A DNA stretch of 64,000 nucleotides from Polytrichum commune (taxonomy: Eukaryota > Streptophyta > Polytrichopsida > Polytrichales > Polytrichaceae): the NCBI GenBank assembly GCA_950295325.1, contig OX485806.1, forward strand, positions 23,436,001 to 23,500,000. Reading direction: 5' to 3'. The position numbers were made by a program, and so were the translations under genes. The notes below the pieces were generated by a model. That model had not been told where the DNA came from, searched no databases, and saw nothing but the letters and a program-made list of their open reading frames with translations. This document shows, one piece after another, positions 13,085 through 24,490 of this stretch (position 1 is the stretch's first letter; each line of letters begins with the position of its first letter).

Positions 13085-13960
13085 AACCAATGGTAAGATC
13101 ACATGAGATCATCATAGTGTTTATTGAGATTGTGCTATGAAATGCTTTATAATTTTTGATCTACAGTTGGCACACAAATGTGAATAGAAATTGCAAGGTT
13201 GTGCAAGTGTGCTTGACCGAAGTTGCTGATGAGTTTCAAAGCACCCAAGTGATATTAACTTGTTTATTTCAAAATCAATACAATGTGCATAACCATAAGT
13301 TGGTTCATGAAAGTGATAGATTTTAAATCCATATTCATCTTTCATAGATAACGCAACCTTCTAGTGGCTGGTGAGAACCAATGGCTAAGACCACACGTGG
13401 TCCCCATCATGACTATCGATATTATACCTTCACAACTTGTGACATCCACTTATCACACTATGGATAGACATTGACTCAAGTTTGTCCAAAGTACTTGAAT
13501 TTGGTGATGCAATTTTCAAACTTCATTGCCATCCAAGTGGCATTAAGTCTACTTTGCGGGTCAATGCACAAGGTGGATAATTTGTTTATCTACAAAAATT
13601 GTAGATCCTAACTCCATGATATTCATAGATTTCCTGAGTAACCATGTAATGGCCAACGAGACCCAATGGGAAGACCACACACGATCCCCAAGGAGACTAT
13701 CGAGGTTATATACTAGGCTACGAATTTCTTCACAAGCCTATGATATCCAGTTGGTGCACTGTTGACATCGGAACTGGAAGTTTGTCCAATCACTGGATGT
13801 TTGGCCCAAGTTTCCGATGCTTTTCGAGCTCGTTCCGATGCCACTTAGTCTACTTTGCGGTCAATGCTATAAACTTTTATTCTCTTAGAGAAGGCTATTC
13901 CTCAGAGGAGACTTTTGTGAAAGTTTGACATAGGTACATGAAACTCCTGTGAGTACAGTG
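13085..13960 (+). repeat. degenerate tandem repeat, three units of ~295 bp
   Basis: Three units begin near 13085, 13378 and 13662, each with a version of AATGGYWAGACCACAC followed by a GATCCCCA/CATCATG-like block and an ACTATCGA-like block. In the second and third units the motif AGTCTACTTTGCGG recurs near 13546 and 13848, about 300 bp apart. The units are strongly diverged. The array ends about 400 bp before laccase gene 1. Confidence 0.5.
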
Positions 13961-13998
13961 GCACTCGCACTCACACTCAGTCCACTCCTCAAAACCCT

Positions 13999-14006
13999 TA
14001 TATATA
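13999..14006 (+). promoter_or_regulatory. possible TATA box of laccase gene 1
   Basis: TATATATA lies about 375 bp upstream of the laccase start codon on the correct strand. It would imply a long 5' untranslated leader. Position is the only support. Confidence 0.3.
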
Positions 14007-14380
14007 CACGATCACACAATCTTGGAGCCACAACTTGTAGCTACTCATCTCCACATCCCCAAATGCTGAGGGTCTCCACGTTAGAATCGTCCAAGATTCA
14101 ACTTCTGTTAGCTCGACGGTTTTGCAGAATACGAGGTCATCACATCAAAAACACGAATTCATCACTGACCTAAAAGAGGAACATACGCTGTTCCAAGGGT
14201 CTAAAGTTTAAATTTCTCATAACGACCTGGAGAGGAGGATGTTGGAGTTTTGTGTGAGGTTAAGTCACCCGCGAGGGTTGAGATAATGCTTATAAGCTGC
14301 GTGCGCAGGTCAGACTTGGATTGTTAGGCCAGTTAGGATAGTTCCAGGGATTATTAAGTAGACTAGCGAGTTGCATCAAT

Positions 14381-17300
14381 ATGGGTGCTAGGCTTAATAT
14401 GGAAGTCGGTGGAAGAAGAATATCGGTTCTTGCGATTGCGACGTTGGTTTTGGTTGCAGTACTGATACTTCATGCAGAGCCAGCATCTGCAACGTCGAGA
14501 ACTCTAGCCGAAGATCATGGCTATGAACCAAAAACCCACCACCGTCACTGGACAGTGGTGACCACGAATGTAACCAGGAACAATGAGACGGTGGCAGTTC
14601 CCACCGTGAACGGTATGTTTCCAGGTCCGACGGTGCACGTCAATGAAGGCGACACTCTCGTCATCAAGGTGACCAATGAGGTGGATACGGATGTCACAAT
14701 TCACTGGTGAGCTTCTAATAAGTCCGAATCATCATGAGATAATTTCTTTGTTAGACTTTAATTTGCATGCATGACATTAGTTGCTGCATACTAGTACTAA
14801 GAGGGACCTTAGAATTCCGCCGCAATATTACTTTCAGTATCACATTTCTCGAGGGTGCGTGCTTTCAATCGGAACATCCAAACCAGTGTTGGTCTGGTGT
14901 ACTCTTTTTTTGATACCAGTTGGGTCTATATATCATGCAAGGACTTTTACACTTAGACAAAATTGCCCTAGTATCAATATGGTTTTGAATGATGTTGAGC
15001 CAAATAATAACTCAGGTATACAAAGGTTCTCTCAGCTTGACATACTTATCAGTATTTGACCAGTGTTACAATTTTGATAGCCACGGGTAGGTTCTTTGAT
15101 GCCATTATCGATGTTGATTATGGATACTATGCATCCACCAGACCAACACTGGTCCAAAACATTGTGGAACACTTAATTCGTTTTTAATCAGCCACAACCA
15201 GTGATTAATTCTTCTTATACATATGGATCTGGGATAGGCAATATTTACAAGATTTGAGGGTGCGTGCAGGCACGGAATTCAGCAGTTGCGTTCGAACTGG
15301 GCGGACGGGCCAACATATATAACACAATGCCCCTTGACAAAAGGGGAGTCAATGATTTACGAATTTACGGTGACAGATCAGAGTGGAACGTACTTCTGGC
15401 ACGCCCATGCTCACTGGCTGCGAGGCACAGTATATGGAGCCCTCATTGTCCACCCTCGAGGAAAACCTCCCTACGCCACTCCTGCCGCGGAATTCCCCAT
15501 TGTATTTGGTGATTAACCTTCACAACCTGATTCAAATGAAAAAAATAATAAAAGATTGAACTTTGGGACTGCAGTAGTTGAATTGATTTATATGAGATCT
15601 CTGAAATTGCAATTTTTCTCAATTCCTTGCAGGAGAATGGTACTCTGTGGATCCTAATGTAATCGAAGCAGACGCCATGGTCACGCATAAACCCAATTTT
15701 GTTCCATCCTACACAGCACCCTTGCTGAACGGCTTACCTGGCCCTTTGTACAATGGCTCCCACGGTAGGCAATTCTTTCCCAATAAGATGAAGAAATTGA
15801 TTGGGATATACCTTCCCCATGCACTTGCAAGTAAATAATAATTTGCAAGTTCCGCCAACGACTCCATGTATATTTTTCTTTTCCTGCCAAATCCTTTCAT
15901 TGTGATCATTATTGGAAGGTCATAATTTGGACTGCAGTTTTAATTTGTGAGCAGGTCAAACAATGGACTTGAAATTCATCTCGGGGAAAACTTATTTGCT
16001 TCGCCTTGTAAATGCTGCGCTCAACAACCACTACTTCTTCACCATAGCCAACCATACAATGACAGTCGTAGCAGCTGATGGGGTTTACGTGAAGGAGTTT
16101 GTTACGAGGGCAGTGTTGATCTCGCCAGGACAGTCCACAGATGTCCTGGTCACCGCCAACCAACCAAAAGGTAATAAATGGGTCACAAGAGCAATTTTTA
16201 TTAATCTTCATCTCAAATCTAGCCACATCCGTTCCAGAATTAATTAGGTGCATGTCATTATAAGACTGCAAGTTAAGTTGCTGGTGATAATTGTTTGCAA
16301 AATTTGGTGTCCTCCATCAGGAAAATATTATTTTGCAGTAAGCGAATGGGACTCAAGCCCAGTACCCTTCTATGTGCCGCCATCACCCGCACTTGGCGTG
16401 ATTCGGTACAAAAACGCTTCACCATCACAAGGAACTCCGTATTCGGCCGACGTCCCGTCGGCCACAGACACTCTGTTAGCAAGTTCGTTCCGGAGCAGCC
16501 TCTTCGGGTTGACGAATTATACTCTTCCCGAAAAAATGGGCCGCGACCTCGTGTTTGCGGTGGGCGTGGCTCAAATTGTGTGCAAGCCCGAGGAGAATTG
16601 CGCGTTTTTCAAGGGGAGGAAGCTCGGGGGCGCCATAAACAACGTGACCTTCGACAACCCCACCAACAGCTCCATTTTAGAATCGTTTTTTTATCACACC
16701 AAGGGAGTGTACACCACGGACTTCCCGCCCGTGCCCCCGGCCATCGTGAATTTCACATCGACTTCGGTGGTTGCCTCATACAGTGTGACGAGCCACCGAG
16801 GAGCGAACACACTGAAACTCCAGTACAACGAAACCGTGCAACTCGTGCTCCAGGACCTCGACTCTCTTTCTTTGGAAGACCACCCATTCCACTTACATGG
16901 CCACAACTTCTATGTCGTGGGCACGGGGATGGGCAACTTCAACGCCATGACCGATCAGAAAAACTTCAACTTGGTGGACCCACCAATGAGGCACACGGTC
17001 ACGATCCCGTATGGAGGATGGGTTGCAATCCGGTTTATTGCCAACAATCCGGGTGAGTCCATGATCCACAAACATTCTTGGTGTCAGTTTTTGGTTCCAT
17101 CGATGTTGGTTAGAAAACATCCCGGTGGTGCAACTCTGCACTACAAGAATTCATTACCCGCGTGCTACCTATTAACCCCTAAGTGCTGAAAACGACCATA
17201 TTTGGTGACCTTCATCACGGTTAACCTTGCAATGCACATCTGTACTCGCCTCATTCGGCAAGGCATGATATGCGGCTAAAGCTGAATTGGGGCTGAATTA

Positions 17301-17497
17301 ATCACCAGTTTAATTGACATATTGAATGTGGTTGGATTAATTTTGCAGGTGTGTGGTTTCTACATTGTCATATAGAGAGGCACGTGTCATGGGGCATGAT
17401 GATGGCCTTCATCACCGAGAACGGAGACGGAGAAGATGCAAAATTGCCAGGCCCAAAACATTCCCTGCCTAAATGCAACAGCAAGTTATTTCCTTGA
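14381..17497 (+). CDS. laccase (multicopper oxidase), gene 1
   Basis: Six exons: 14381-14706, 15270-15508, 15633-15764, 15955-16170, 16321-17052, 17349-17497; all introns are GT-AG and phases join without a break, giving 597 aa. A signal peptide (hydrophobic run near residues 15-32, cleavage near ASA) predicts secretion to the wall. All copper ligands are present: [19 protein letters not shown] and [12 protein letters not shown], i.e. ten His and one Cys. The axial T1 position (ten residues after Cys) is Met, where seed-plant laccases usually have Leu, so a lower redox potential is inferred. Plant laccases oxidise phenols, such as lignin precursors, with O2. As far as I recall, seed-plant genes have an intron inside the QCP region that is missing here, while the one after QPKG is extra. 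Met7 is an alternative start. Paralogue of the gene at 60125-63269. Confidence 0.95.
14882..15153. mobile_element. small inverted-repeat element (MITE-like) in laccase 1 intron 1
   Basis: A 272-bp stretch has ends ACCAGTGTTGGTCTGGTG and its exact complement, with CCAA on both outer sides (14878-14881 and 15154-15157) as a possible target duplication. It lies in the first intron and is not found in the matching intron of laccase gene 2, which supports a later insertion. The family is unknown. Confidence 0.5.
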
Positions 17498-17904
17498 TGC
17501 AGGCGTTGACTACAATTATTCTGCAAATTCTGTAGAAATACAGATACCAGTGCCAGATTAGGCAATTGTGTAATTAAGTGGAACCATTCATCCAGTGTTA
17601 CTAGGAAACCCGTAAATCGTAACTCCTACTTAGAGAATCTGCAGATTGGAATGCCGGAAAATTCCATTCGCATCTGAAGTGTTCAGGTGTTGCCAAATGT
17701 TGCCAAATTTTTGTACACTAGAGAATTGTTTCTTGTATCACCAGGTTTGGTGTACACAAGAGCTTCATTTGCAAATGGCAGAATTGCCTCTAATTTGCTC
17801 TTGAAACATCAGGCTGAAGAGGCCTAAGTTAAAGTAAAGCAATCTTTCCAAAAACACATTGGTGTTGAATCTCCGCTCAGCTGTTAGTGTCCAGTATGAA
17901 ACTT

Positions 17905-18878
17905 GACGGACATTAAGTTCGCCCATACGAACTATGGGGGGTGTCAGATCCGGACGGGGGCAGCCTTTTGGGAAATTTTTGAACCCGACCGAAAATTATT
18001 GCCCGCCCCGTCCAACTTCGAAAAAATATTGCCCTTGCATTCTTGAAGGCCGCTTGGCTACAGTTCCCATATTGAGTGCACTTCGCCTTCAAAGTCTAAA
18101 ATCCAATATATATGTGCACTTCCAATTAGTAAATAAGCAATTCATTGGGATTTCATTCCGGAAATGAAACCATCAATGAAGCATGTAATTAACTTGGAGG
18201 TCACAAGTATTTATACACAATTAATTAATTAATGTAATTACTGGAATCAATTCATTAATTTAATATATTTAATTCCAGTAATTAACCTTTATAATTAATT
18301 AGTCTTACTTAATTTGGTAAGCATACTTTTCTGATTTATTTGGGCTTAATTAGGATTAATAAGAATTAATTAGACTTAATGACATTAAATCACACTTAAT
18401 TGGTTTGAATGTGTATGAATACTTCTGAAAGTAGGCGGCGTTCCTAAAATATTATAAAATATACATACTAAATCAGGACACTAAATTTAAGTGTCATTTT
18501 AGAATGACAAAGACAATTTCAAGTGGTAAGTCATAAAAAAATATAACCTCAATGTTAATGAGAATTTTGTAATTTTATTTGACCTCCAAGTTAATTACAT
18601 GCTTCATTGATGGTTTCATTTCCGGAATGAAATCCCAATGAATTGCTTATTTACTAATTGGAAGTGCACATATATATTGGATTTTAGACCTTGAAGGCGA
18701 AGTGCACTCAATATGGGAACTGTAGCCAAGCGGCCTTCAAGAATGCAAGGGCAATATTTTTTCGAAGTTGGGCGGGGCGGGCAACAATTTTCGGTCGGGT
18801 TCAGAAATTTCCCAAAAGGTTGCCCCCGCCCGGATCTGACACCCCCCATAGTTCGTATGGGCGAACTTAATGTCCGCC
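17905..18878. mobile_element. Mutator-like (MULE) foldback element, non-autonomous
   Basis: A 974-bp element with ~280-300 bp terminal inverted repeats beginning GRCGGACATTAAGTTCG. It is flanked by a 9-bp direct repeat ATGAAACTT (17896-17904 and 18879-18887). A 9-bp duplication with long terminal repeats is the hallmark of Mutator-like elements. The loop (about 18200-18580) is AT-rich and encodes no transposase, so it would need one in trans. The arms are nearly identical, which suggests a fairly recent insertion. Related pieces lie at 888-1392 (interior) and 29656-29838 (right end). Confidence 0.85.
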
Positions 18879-19260
18879 ATGAAACTTCAAGGCCTGACAT
18901 CTGAGCCAGCCTTGAGAGCTCCATATAACCACCGCTGGTATCTTTAGTGCGTACTTTCACTGGTAACATATGTGGATGTTAACTATATTTGGTACCATTT
19001 TTTTATGTTCTCCAACTTCTACAGATTAGTAGGTTTACCGAATGAAACTTGTATGGGGATATTAACTAAAATGAGACAAATGGTCCGCTCATTTTAATGT
19101 GGGGAACGTGATGGGAACGCAATGATTGATTTTTTTGTACGAGAGAATACCCGTAGAGGTTTTAGCCTCCACAAACCAAGTGTTCCAATGAAACCGGGCA
19201 AACAATCAATTGTAATATGGAGGATCCCATCAAGGAAGACAAAAGGATTGTGCCTACACT

Positions 19261-19280
19261 CCATGGGTGAACACCCGTGG
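19261..19280. repeat. palindrome family member, outermost left copy
   Basis: CCATGGGTGAACACCCGTGG; one T-G mismatch in the stem, otherwise the same palindrome as the copies at 20378-43589. It is the first copy met from the left; a weaker trace lies near 19505-19515. Confidence 0.75.
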
Positions 19281-19546
19281 ACTATTAAACATTGGACGAC
19301 ATTGGACGACTCCCACATATTAAACATGTTGGCTAATATGACAATGCACATGAAAATTCACAAAAAAAGATGCCTTTAAAAGTGGTAGTTTGAACATCCG
19401 TGGGACAAATGTCAATGTCTACGGCTCTCTAATTAATGCTCACAAAATTAAAATTGAGCTCCAAACATGCTAGATGGTGTCAACCATCTAGCCCACCCAT
19501 GAGAGTCCACCCGTAGATACCCAGGAATGAGCAAGGCAACTTTAAT

Positions 19547-22500
19547 CTAGAGGTCTTCTGTTGGTACCCCATCCTCGAAAGTATCTCCATCAGTCATTTT
19601 CTCACCTCTAGTGCATCGATCTAAATTATCCTTTGCGAAAAGAATTTGCCGAGCTGGGATGAGAACATTGTCATCGGACGCATTCCTTTGTCTTGCCCAT
19701 GATGCCACAACACAATCTAGGGATTGATGTTGTGGTGCATAGTCCTTGAGCCTCGTCCATCGAAAAGATTTTGCCGTGTCCCATTCCTCATAACGTTCGT
19801 CTAAGGTCTTCTTGTTCCTTTGGCCAAGGACCGGTACATAATAGACAATCTCAATGGAACGAGGATTAGGACCGATATGTGCCAAATTCGGCTCAGAAAT
19901 CACTCGTCCCATCCACACTGGATTAGGACAATCCTCACTAGGACGTAGTAACACATAATGGCCAATCCTGATATGTGCGCCGGGACGGAAGGTCTCAACA
20001 GGTCGAGAACTAGCTGGCCCCACGTAAGCATAATCAGTGATGTTTTCCTCAAGTAGATGCACATTATCCACATGGAGGGTTGGTGCAATGGAGAACCGTG
20101 TAGCTGGCCAGAATGGCTCGCTAAGTTCAGATGGAGTTGGGAGTAAAGGTTGATCCATAGCCGCAAGCACATTCTCCCAATATAAAATTGTTGGTGCAAT
20201 GGACTCCATATATTGACCCGAACTATCTTGATCTGCCGTATCCTTCCAATACTTAATAAAACCTTGCACCCCAAGCTTTATGTTCACGGAATCTTTCATC
20301 TCCCTTTTTGGAACGGGACGGGGGCACCCTACAAAAACAAACATACAATGAGCTCGGAGCAATACCACGGACTAACTGCCCACGGGTGATCACCCGTGGG
20401 CCACATACTTCACACCATGTATTTTCTAGTGCACTTCCAAAGCAATACAAACAAGGGACCCACTAACCTGTTGGGACCATGGTCTTCTTTGTGATAGGGT
20501 CCACCTTTCAAAGAGCAATTCCTCCATCAGGCACCCAACTTGGATCTGTACAATACACTTTGTACTGCATCAATGGCACTCCTTGAGGATCTACATAAAA
20601 ACGGAATTGGTGCGCCTTGGAATGCCCAATAAGTCGATCTTGACCATACTCATTGTAGTATCCCTTCACCCATTCCTTGAAATCTGCAACCTCGTGGATT
20701 AAGGACGGGACAATAGTGGGTTCCCCAGCAGCCATGAACGATGCCATGAGGTCTGGGAGTGTATGGCAATCCTCAATCTTCAGCCTTTGTCCAAACCTCC
20801 CAAACATTGCATCCACATCCTCATGCGTATGTCCAACAATAAGGAAAGACACCCTGACTTCCCGAAAAATTCCCTTTGCAGTCAGAGCTGACCAAAACAA
20901 CATGTTGTATTTTGATTTGTTGTCCTTCGCACAATTGTCCATTTGAACAAGGAGGAGGGGTGGCAAACCTGTAGGAGGAATACTTGCGGGCGGTGGCAAG
21001 GGAAGTACTCCTGAACACTTCTCTACACCAACCACCAATGCGTCGTGTAAAGGATCACCTATGGACGAAATCGGAATGTGTCTACTAGAGCAAACAGGTT
21101 GTACCTCAAGTTGACAAAGCAACTTCATCATCGAGGTGATAGTGAAGTTGGCATCGGATGGGTACATATCAAGGACATAATGCGCATAATTCACATCTGA
21201 GTGACCATGTGCAATCATCCCCGCAATGGATATGGGGAATCGCTCGTATTTGTCAACACGTTTGTTTTTGTGCGCGAAGACGGGAAGAGCCGTTTTCCCA
21301 TAATCCATTTTGTCATGGATTATACAAAGCACCTCATTGGGAGCATACTTTGACAAAATCCTATCTTTATAGTAACTGTTTCTATGAGCCTCCTGCAATG
21401 TTAGATGACGAAGGCTAGCATTCGAGATGGCCAAGTGACCAGTTGTGTTCTTTGTGTGTATTCGCAACAAATCCTTGAATGCTGCACAAGTTCCACAACG
21501 CGAGAAGTTGTCGCCGGGGCTCTTTATAACATACTGCTTGAAATGTTGTCGATGTAGGCGGCTGAAGGTGGACGTGGAGATAGGCGTGTACCCTAGGTCT
21601 CCGTCCAAGTTGTTCACTTCCTGCAATAGGTTGCACCACGTTGTTCCCACAGGGAGCATCTCCGTCCCTATCTTCTCACCAGTTGGAAGAGTCCGAGTCA
21701 TATGGGGCATGGCGTCCGCCCTACCCTCAACCAATACTCCAAGGGTGGCTCGTGCTTGCACTGTATTCGCCCGTGGTTTTCTAGTTCCTGTATTTCCATG
21801 ATCTCGAGATCTAACCCCCATCAAGCTTTCAGCCTTGTTCCTATTATATTGTGCCCTTGATATCATATAGATGTTCATCCATGCTCGAGTGCATATTGTT
21901 CTCCCTTCCAACTGCACCATTTCACGTCCGTTGTGCTCATGTTTCTGGATCGATTGGAACACCGACAGGGCTATGAGCTTCCGAGCATTGAATGGCAATG
22001 CGAAGTAGTGTTCCCGAATACTCATCAACAAAGGCCTTGGGAATACCTGGCAACAATGCTCGGAACAACAATCCACCGCTGATAACATCCGCGCATGCTC
22101 CTCAGTGGCTCCCCAAATTTTCTTCCCAGGTGGCCGAGGTGCACACATCCTCACAGTGTTGTATTGGCGTTTTCCAAGCAAGCGCCGATGACTTTGAACT
22201 TCGCGGGTCGCATTATGATGGACCAACAATATTTCCGCTAATGTATGTCCTTCAAATTTGGTGAGTGAAAGTGGCCATCGGTGCAGCGTATTCTCCCAAT
22301 CTTGCGAAATAACATTGTCAGTTGGGTTCAAGATAATAACTCCAACATCCTTAGCCCCTAGGATGCTATTGTCAACACAATCCAACGGATTTGTGTTGCA
22401 AATCAATCCATCACACAAAGCATGGCCCTCATCATCAAAGAGCACAACGGCCTTCCCCTTCAAGTCCGTCCTCGACAGTCCAATGTAATGTGGAATCTGA

Positions 22501-23420
22501 ACATCGATATCAAAGTATGTCAACACACATTGACCAGAAGCTCACGGGTGTTCACCCGTGGGGGACAACATTGACATCTCAAGAGAATATTTACATTCAT
22601 ATAGGGGTGAGCTTTACACCTCACTTCACACAACTCAAGTGAAGTATGTGTTACTTATCATATCCCCATTGGGAGAATGACCCTTATTACCAGTTTCCAC
22701 AAAGCCCAAACACCAAAACTATCACCCCTAACACTTACTTGTGTACAATTATTACTATGCATGTAGGTGTCACATCTGTTGGCCCAAGTGCTAGCGAAAT
22801 AGTTGCCATTCAGGATAGTGTCAACATTCCAGTTTAACGAATATCATCGTCATCATTTATCATAATGCATCACGAAACTCCCAACTCGTAATAATATGTA
22901 CCAATTACCCATTGACAACATATTTCACATACTCAGCAGGAAATTTACAAATAAGCATAATTGCATATACAACTATTGAGTATGTCACACACATGATACA
23001 TGCCTATCTTATAACCACACATATGTAGGGAGAACTAAAATACAAATCATGAACTGCCACGGGTGAACACCCGTGGGGGCTTCCATGCTGGTGCCGGATT
23101 CTCCCACGGGTGTTCACCCGTGGGAGGCTACCATGCTGACATCTACTACTAGAAAGTTTGTCACACACATGAGCATATGGATAACTTCTATTCTGACATA
23201 TGCTAGGATAACCGAAATAAAAACCATAAGCTCCCACGGGTGAACACCCGTGGGGGCCCCAAACCGGGTGCCAGAGTCTCCCACGGGTGAACACCCGTGG
23301 CAGACTGGCCGTACAGGAGGGGTACGGCCAGAGTGTTGTCACGGGTGCACCCGTGGGAAAGTGGATGCACATTGGGGTTATAAAACCAACCTCTTCACTC
23401 ATGTGAGGCACGCTCTCCAT
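19547..23420 (-). CDS. transposase-like protein (uncharacterised family, DUF7869-type)
   Basis: Well supported are a large exon about 22496-20468 and a last exon 20328-19547, joined by a GT-AG intron in matching phase. A further open exon ends at 22739 (donor GTAAGT). The first ATG is probably 23420 (MESVPHMSEE, strong Kozak context, TATA box 71 bp upstream); exons between are unresolved. Motifs in order: CGTCAAF zinc-knuckle-like, HDKMDYGKTALP, LLLVQMDNCAKDNK and FLIVGHTHEDVDAMFG. These are typical of a family found across eukaryotes that I remember as DUF7869-type; the spaced Asp residues suggest an RNase H-fold transposase origin. The C-terminal exon has an SH3/BAH-like stretch (IGHYVLLRP, WMGRVIS). 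A TGA at 20508-20510 interrupts the large exon 13 codons before its donor although the frame continues on both sides: decay, recoding or a shorter product. No function is proven. Confidence 0.65.
20378..20401. repeat. palindrome family member in an intron of the transposase-like gene
   Basis: A perfect 24-bp palindrome: arm GCCCACGGGTGA and its exact complement. The centre here is AT instead of the usual AA/TT. It lies within the 139-bp intron 20329-20467. Confidence 0.9.
22541..22562. repeat. palindrome family member upstream of the large exon
   Basis: Arms CTCACGGGTG and CACCCGTGGG around TT, with one T-G position in the stem. It lies just upstream of the large exon of the minus-strand gene, in what I read as an intron. 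Confidence 0.85.
23057..23355. repeat. cluster of five palindromes near the 5' end of the minus-strand gene
   Basis: Copies at 23057-23076, 23101-23126 (26 bp, arms extended by CT/AG), 23233-23254, 23281-23300 and 23340-23355. The last is a short form without the 2-base centre (arm CACGGGTG then CACCCGTG). They lie just downstream of the predicted start codon of the minus-strand gene, probably in its first intron. Sequence between copies is not repeated in register. Confidence 0.88.
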
Positions 23421-23490
23421 GGTTGCTCCTCAAGGGTGAAGGGGGGTGGACTCAAATGAGGAGAAAGAAATGACCCTCCAAATGGTGGCC

Positions 23491-23498
23491 TTTATATA
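23491..23498 (-). promoter_or_regulatory. TATA box of the transposase-like gene
   Basis: On the minus strand the sequence reads CCTATATAAAGGCC, a good TATA box, about 71 bp before ATG 23420, which has A at -3 and G at +4. This fits a compact core promoter with a leader of about 40 bases. Confidence 0.55.
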
Positions 23499-23501
23499 GG
23501 T

Positions 23502-24189
23502 CGTGAGCATGGCCATCAACTTCTCATGAGGAAGTACAAGGCATTCCCTCCAAATTCGTAAGTACATAGACGTCATTCCCTCCAATTCCTATCGCTATTA
23601 GCTAATCACGTTCTAACCTTCCTCATATTGAATAATGATGACCTTCGGTAGTGGGGTTCTACATCGTATGTACATGGAGTGAAAATTTGTTACAAGGCGA
23701 AGGAGAGTCTTTGCGGTACCAATGATCATTGGATAACCTTTGCATACACCTCATACCACTACCAAGCATACTCATGCCAAAATTACATAAGGACATGTGC
23801 ACACATAACAGGTCCACCACTTATGATGGGCACCCTTGCAAAATGAATAGTATGAAGGTTAGGTATTGTTTCATCCGCAAGAGTTAACAACGACATGGGA
23901 TTCTCTCACCAGAGTTATAGTTCCTTTATATTTTATAATTGTGAATAGGATGCCTATTTTGTGGGCAAGGTGCAAGGATAACCCGGTCAAAGCTACTATT
24001 ATCTTTCATGATTGCAGTCTAATTTGGGAATATGATTGCACCCAAATTCAAGGTTTGAAGCTCAACACTAGCCTGCTCCTTTTAGAGCAACTAGCATTGT
24101 GGCCCATTGTGTTGCAACTTCGGAATAGTTTCATATACTTCTCTCGAGGGGGGGTAGTCATTGGTTGGAGTAGCAATATACGTGCGAAC
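23502..24189. other. intergenic, no gene seen
   Basis: No supported coding region or clear repeat. It lies upstream of the minus-strand promoter. Confidence 0.5.
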
Positions 24190-24490
24190 AAATGATAGGG
24201 TATTTTAAAAACATGGGGGCTAAAAATTATAAATGGAGTTAAGAGTAATATAGGGTATCAACCAGTATGCTCGACAGCTTTAAAGTCCTATAGGGTATGG
24301 AATAATAGGTAATTTGGAATTATAAGTAATGCAAGCCATTTTTCTATTAACCCAAAGTAGAAATTTACATAATGATAGCATCATTGTGAGAAAAATAAGA
24401 GAATTGAAAGTAACACCCCCCCTATAAAATAATGGTTGTTCGCACCTATATCCTTAACTTTTTAACACACTGCCCCCCCCCCCCAAGATA
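24190..24490 (+). repeat. dispersed repeat family with poly-C, copy a
   Basis: Shares a core (TACTATAGGGTATGGAAYA-like, then TAAGTAATGCAAG and TTCTATTAACCC) with 29850-30060 in the same orientation and with 26246-26520 and 30163-30370 in the opposite orientation. A run of 12 C at 24473-24484 follows. No protein is encoded; the class is unknown. Confidence 0.5.

Noticed and set aside
15076-15087. GCCACGGGTAGG as a palindrome family member in laccase 1
   Set aside because: Only a half arm with no partner arm; likely chance.
16295-17056. 253-codon frame overlapping laccase exon 5
   Set aside because: Shifted-frame shadow of the GC-rich laccase exon; copper-ligand motifs lie in the other frame.
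23004-23417. Long minus-strand frame running on from MESVPHMSEE through four palindromes
   Set aside because: Most of it is stop-free palindrome sequence. Only the first residues next to the promoter are plausible coding; the rest is probably intron.
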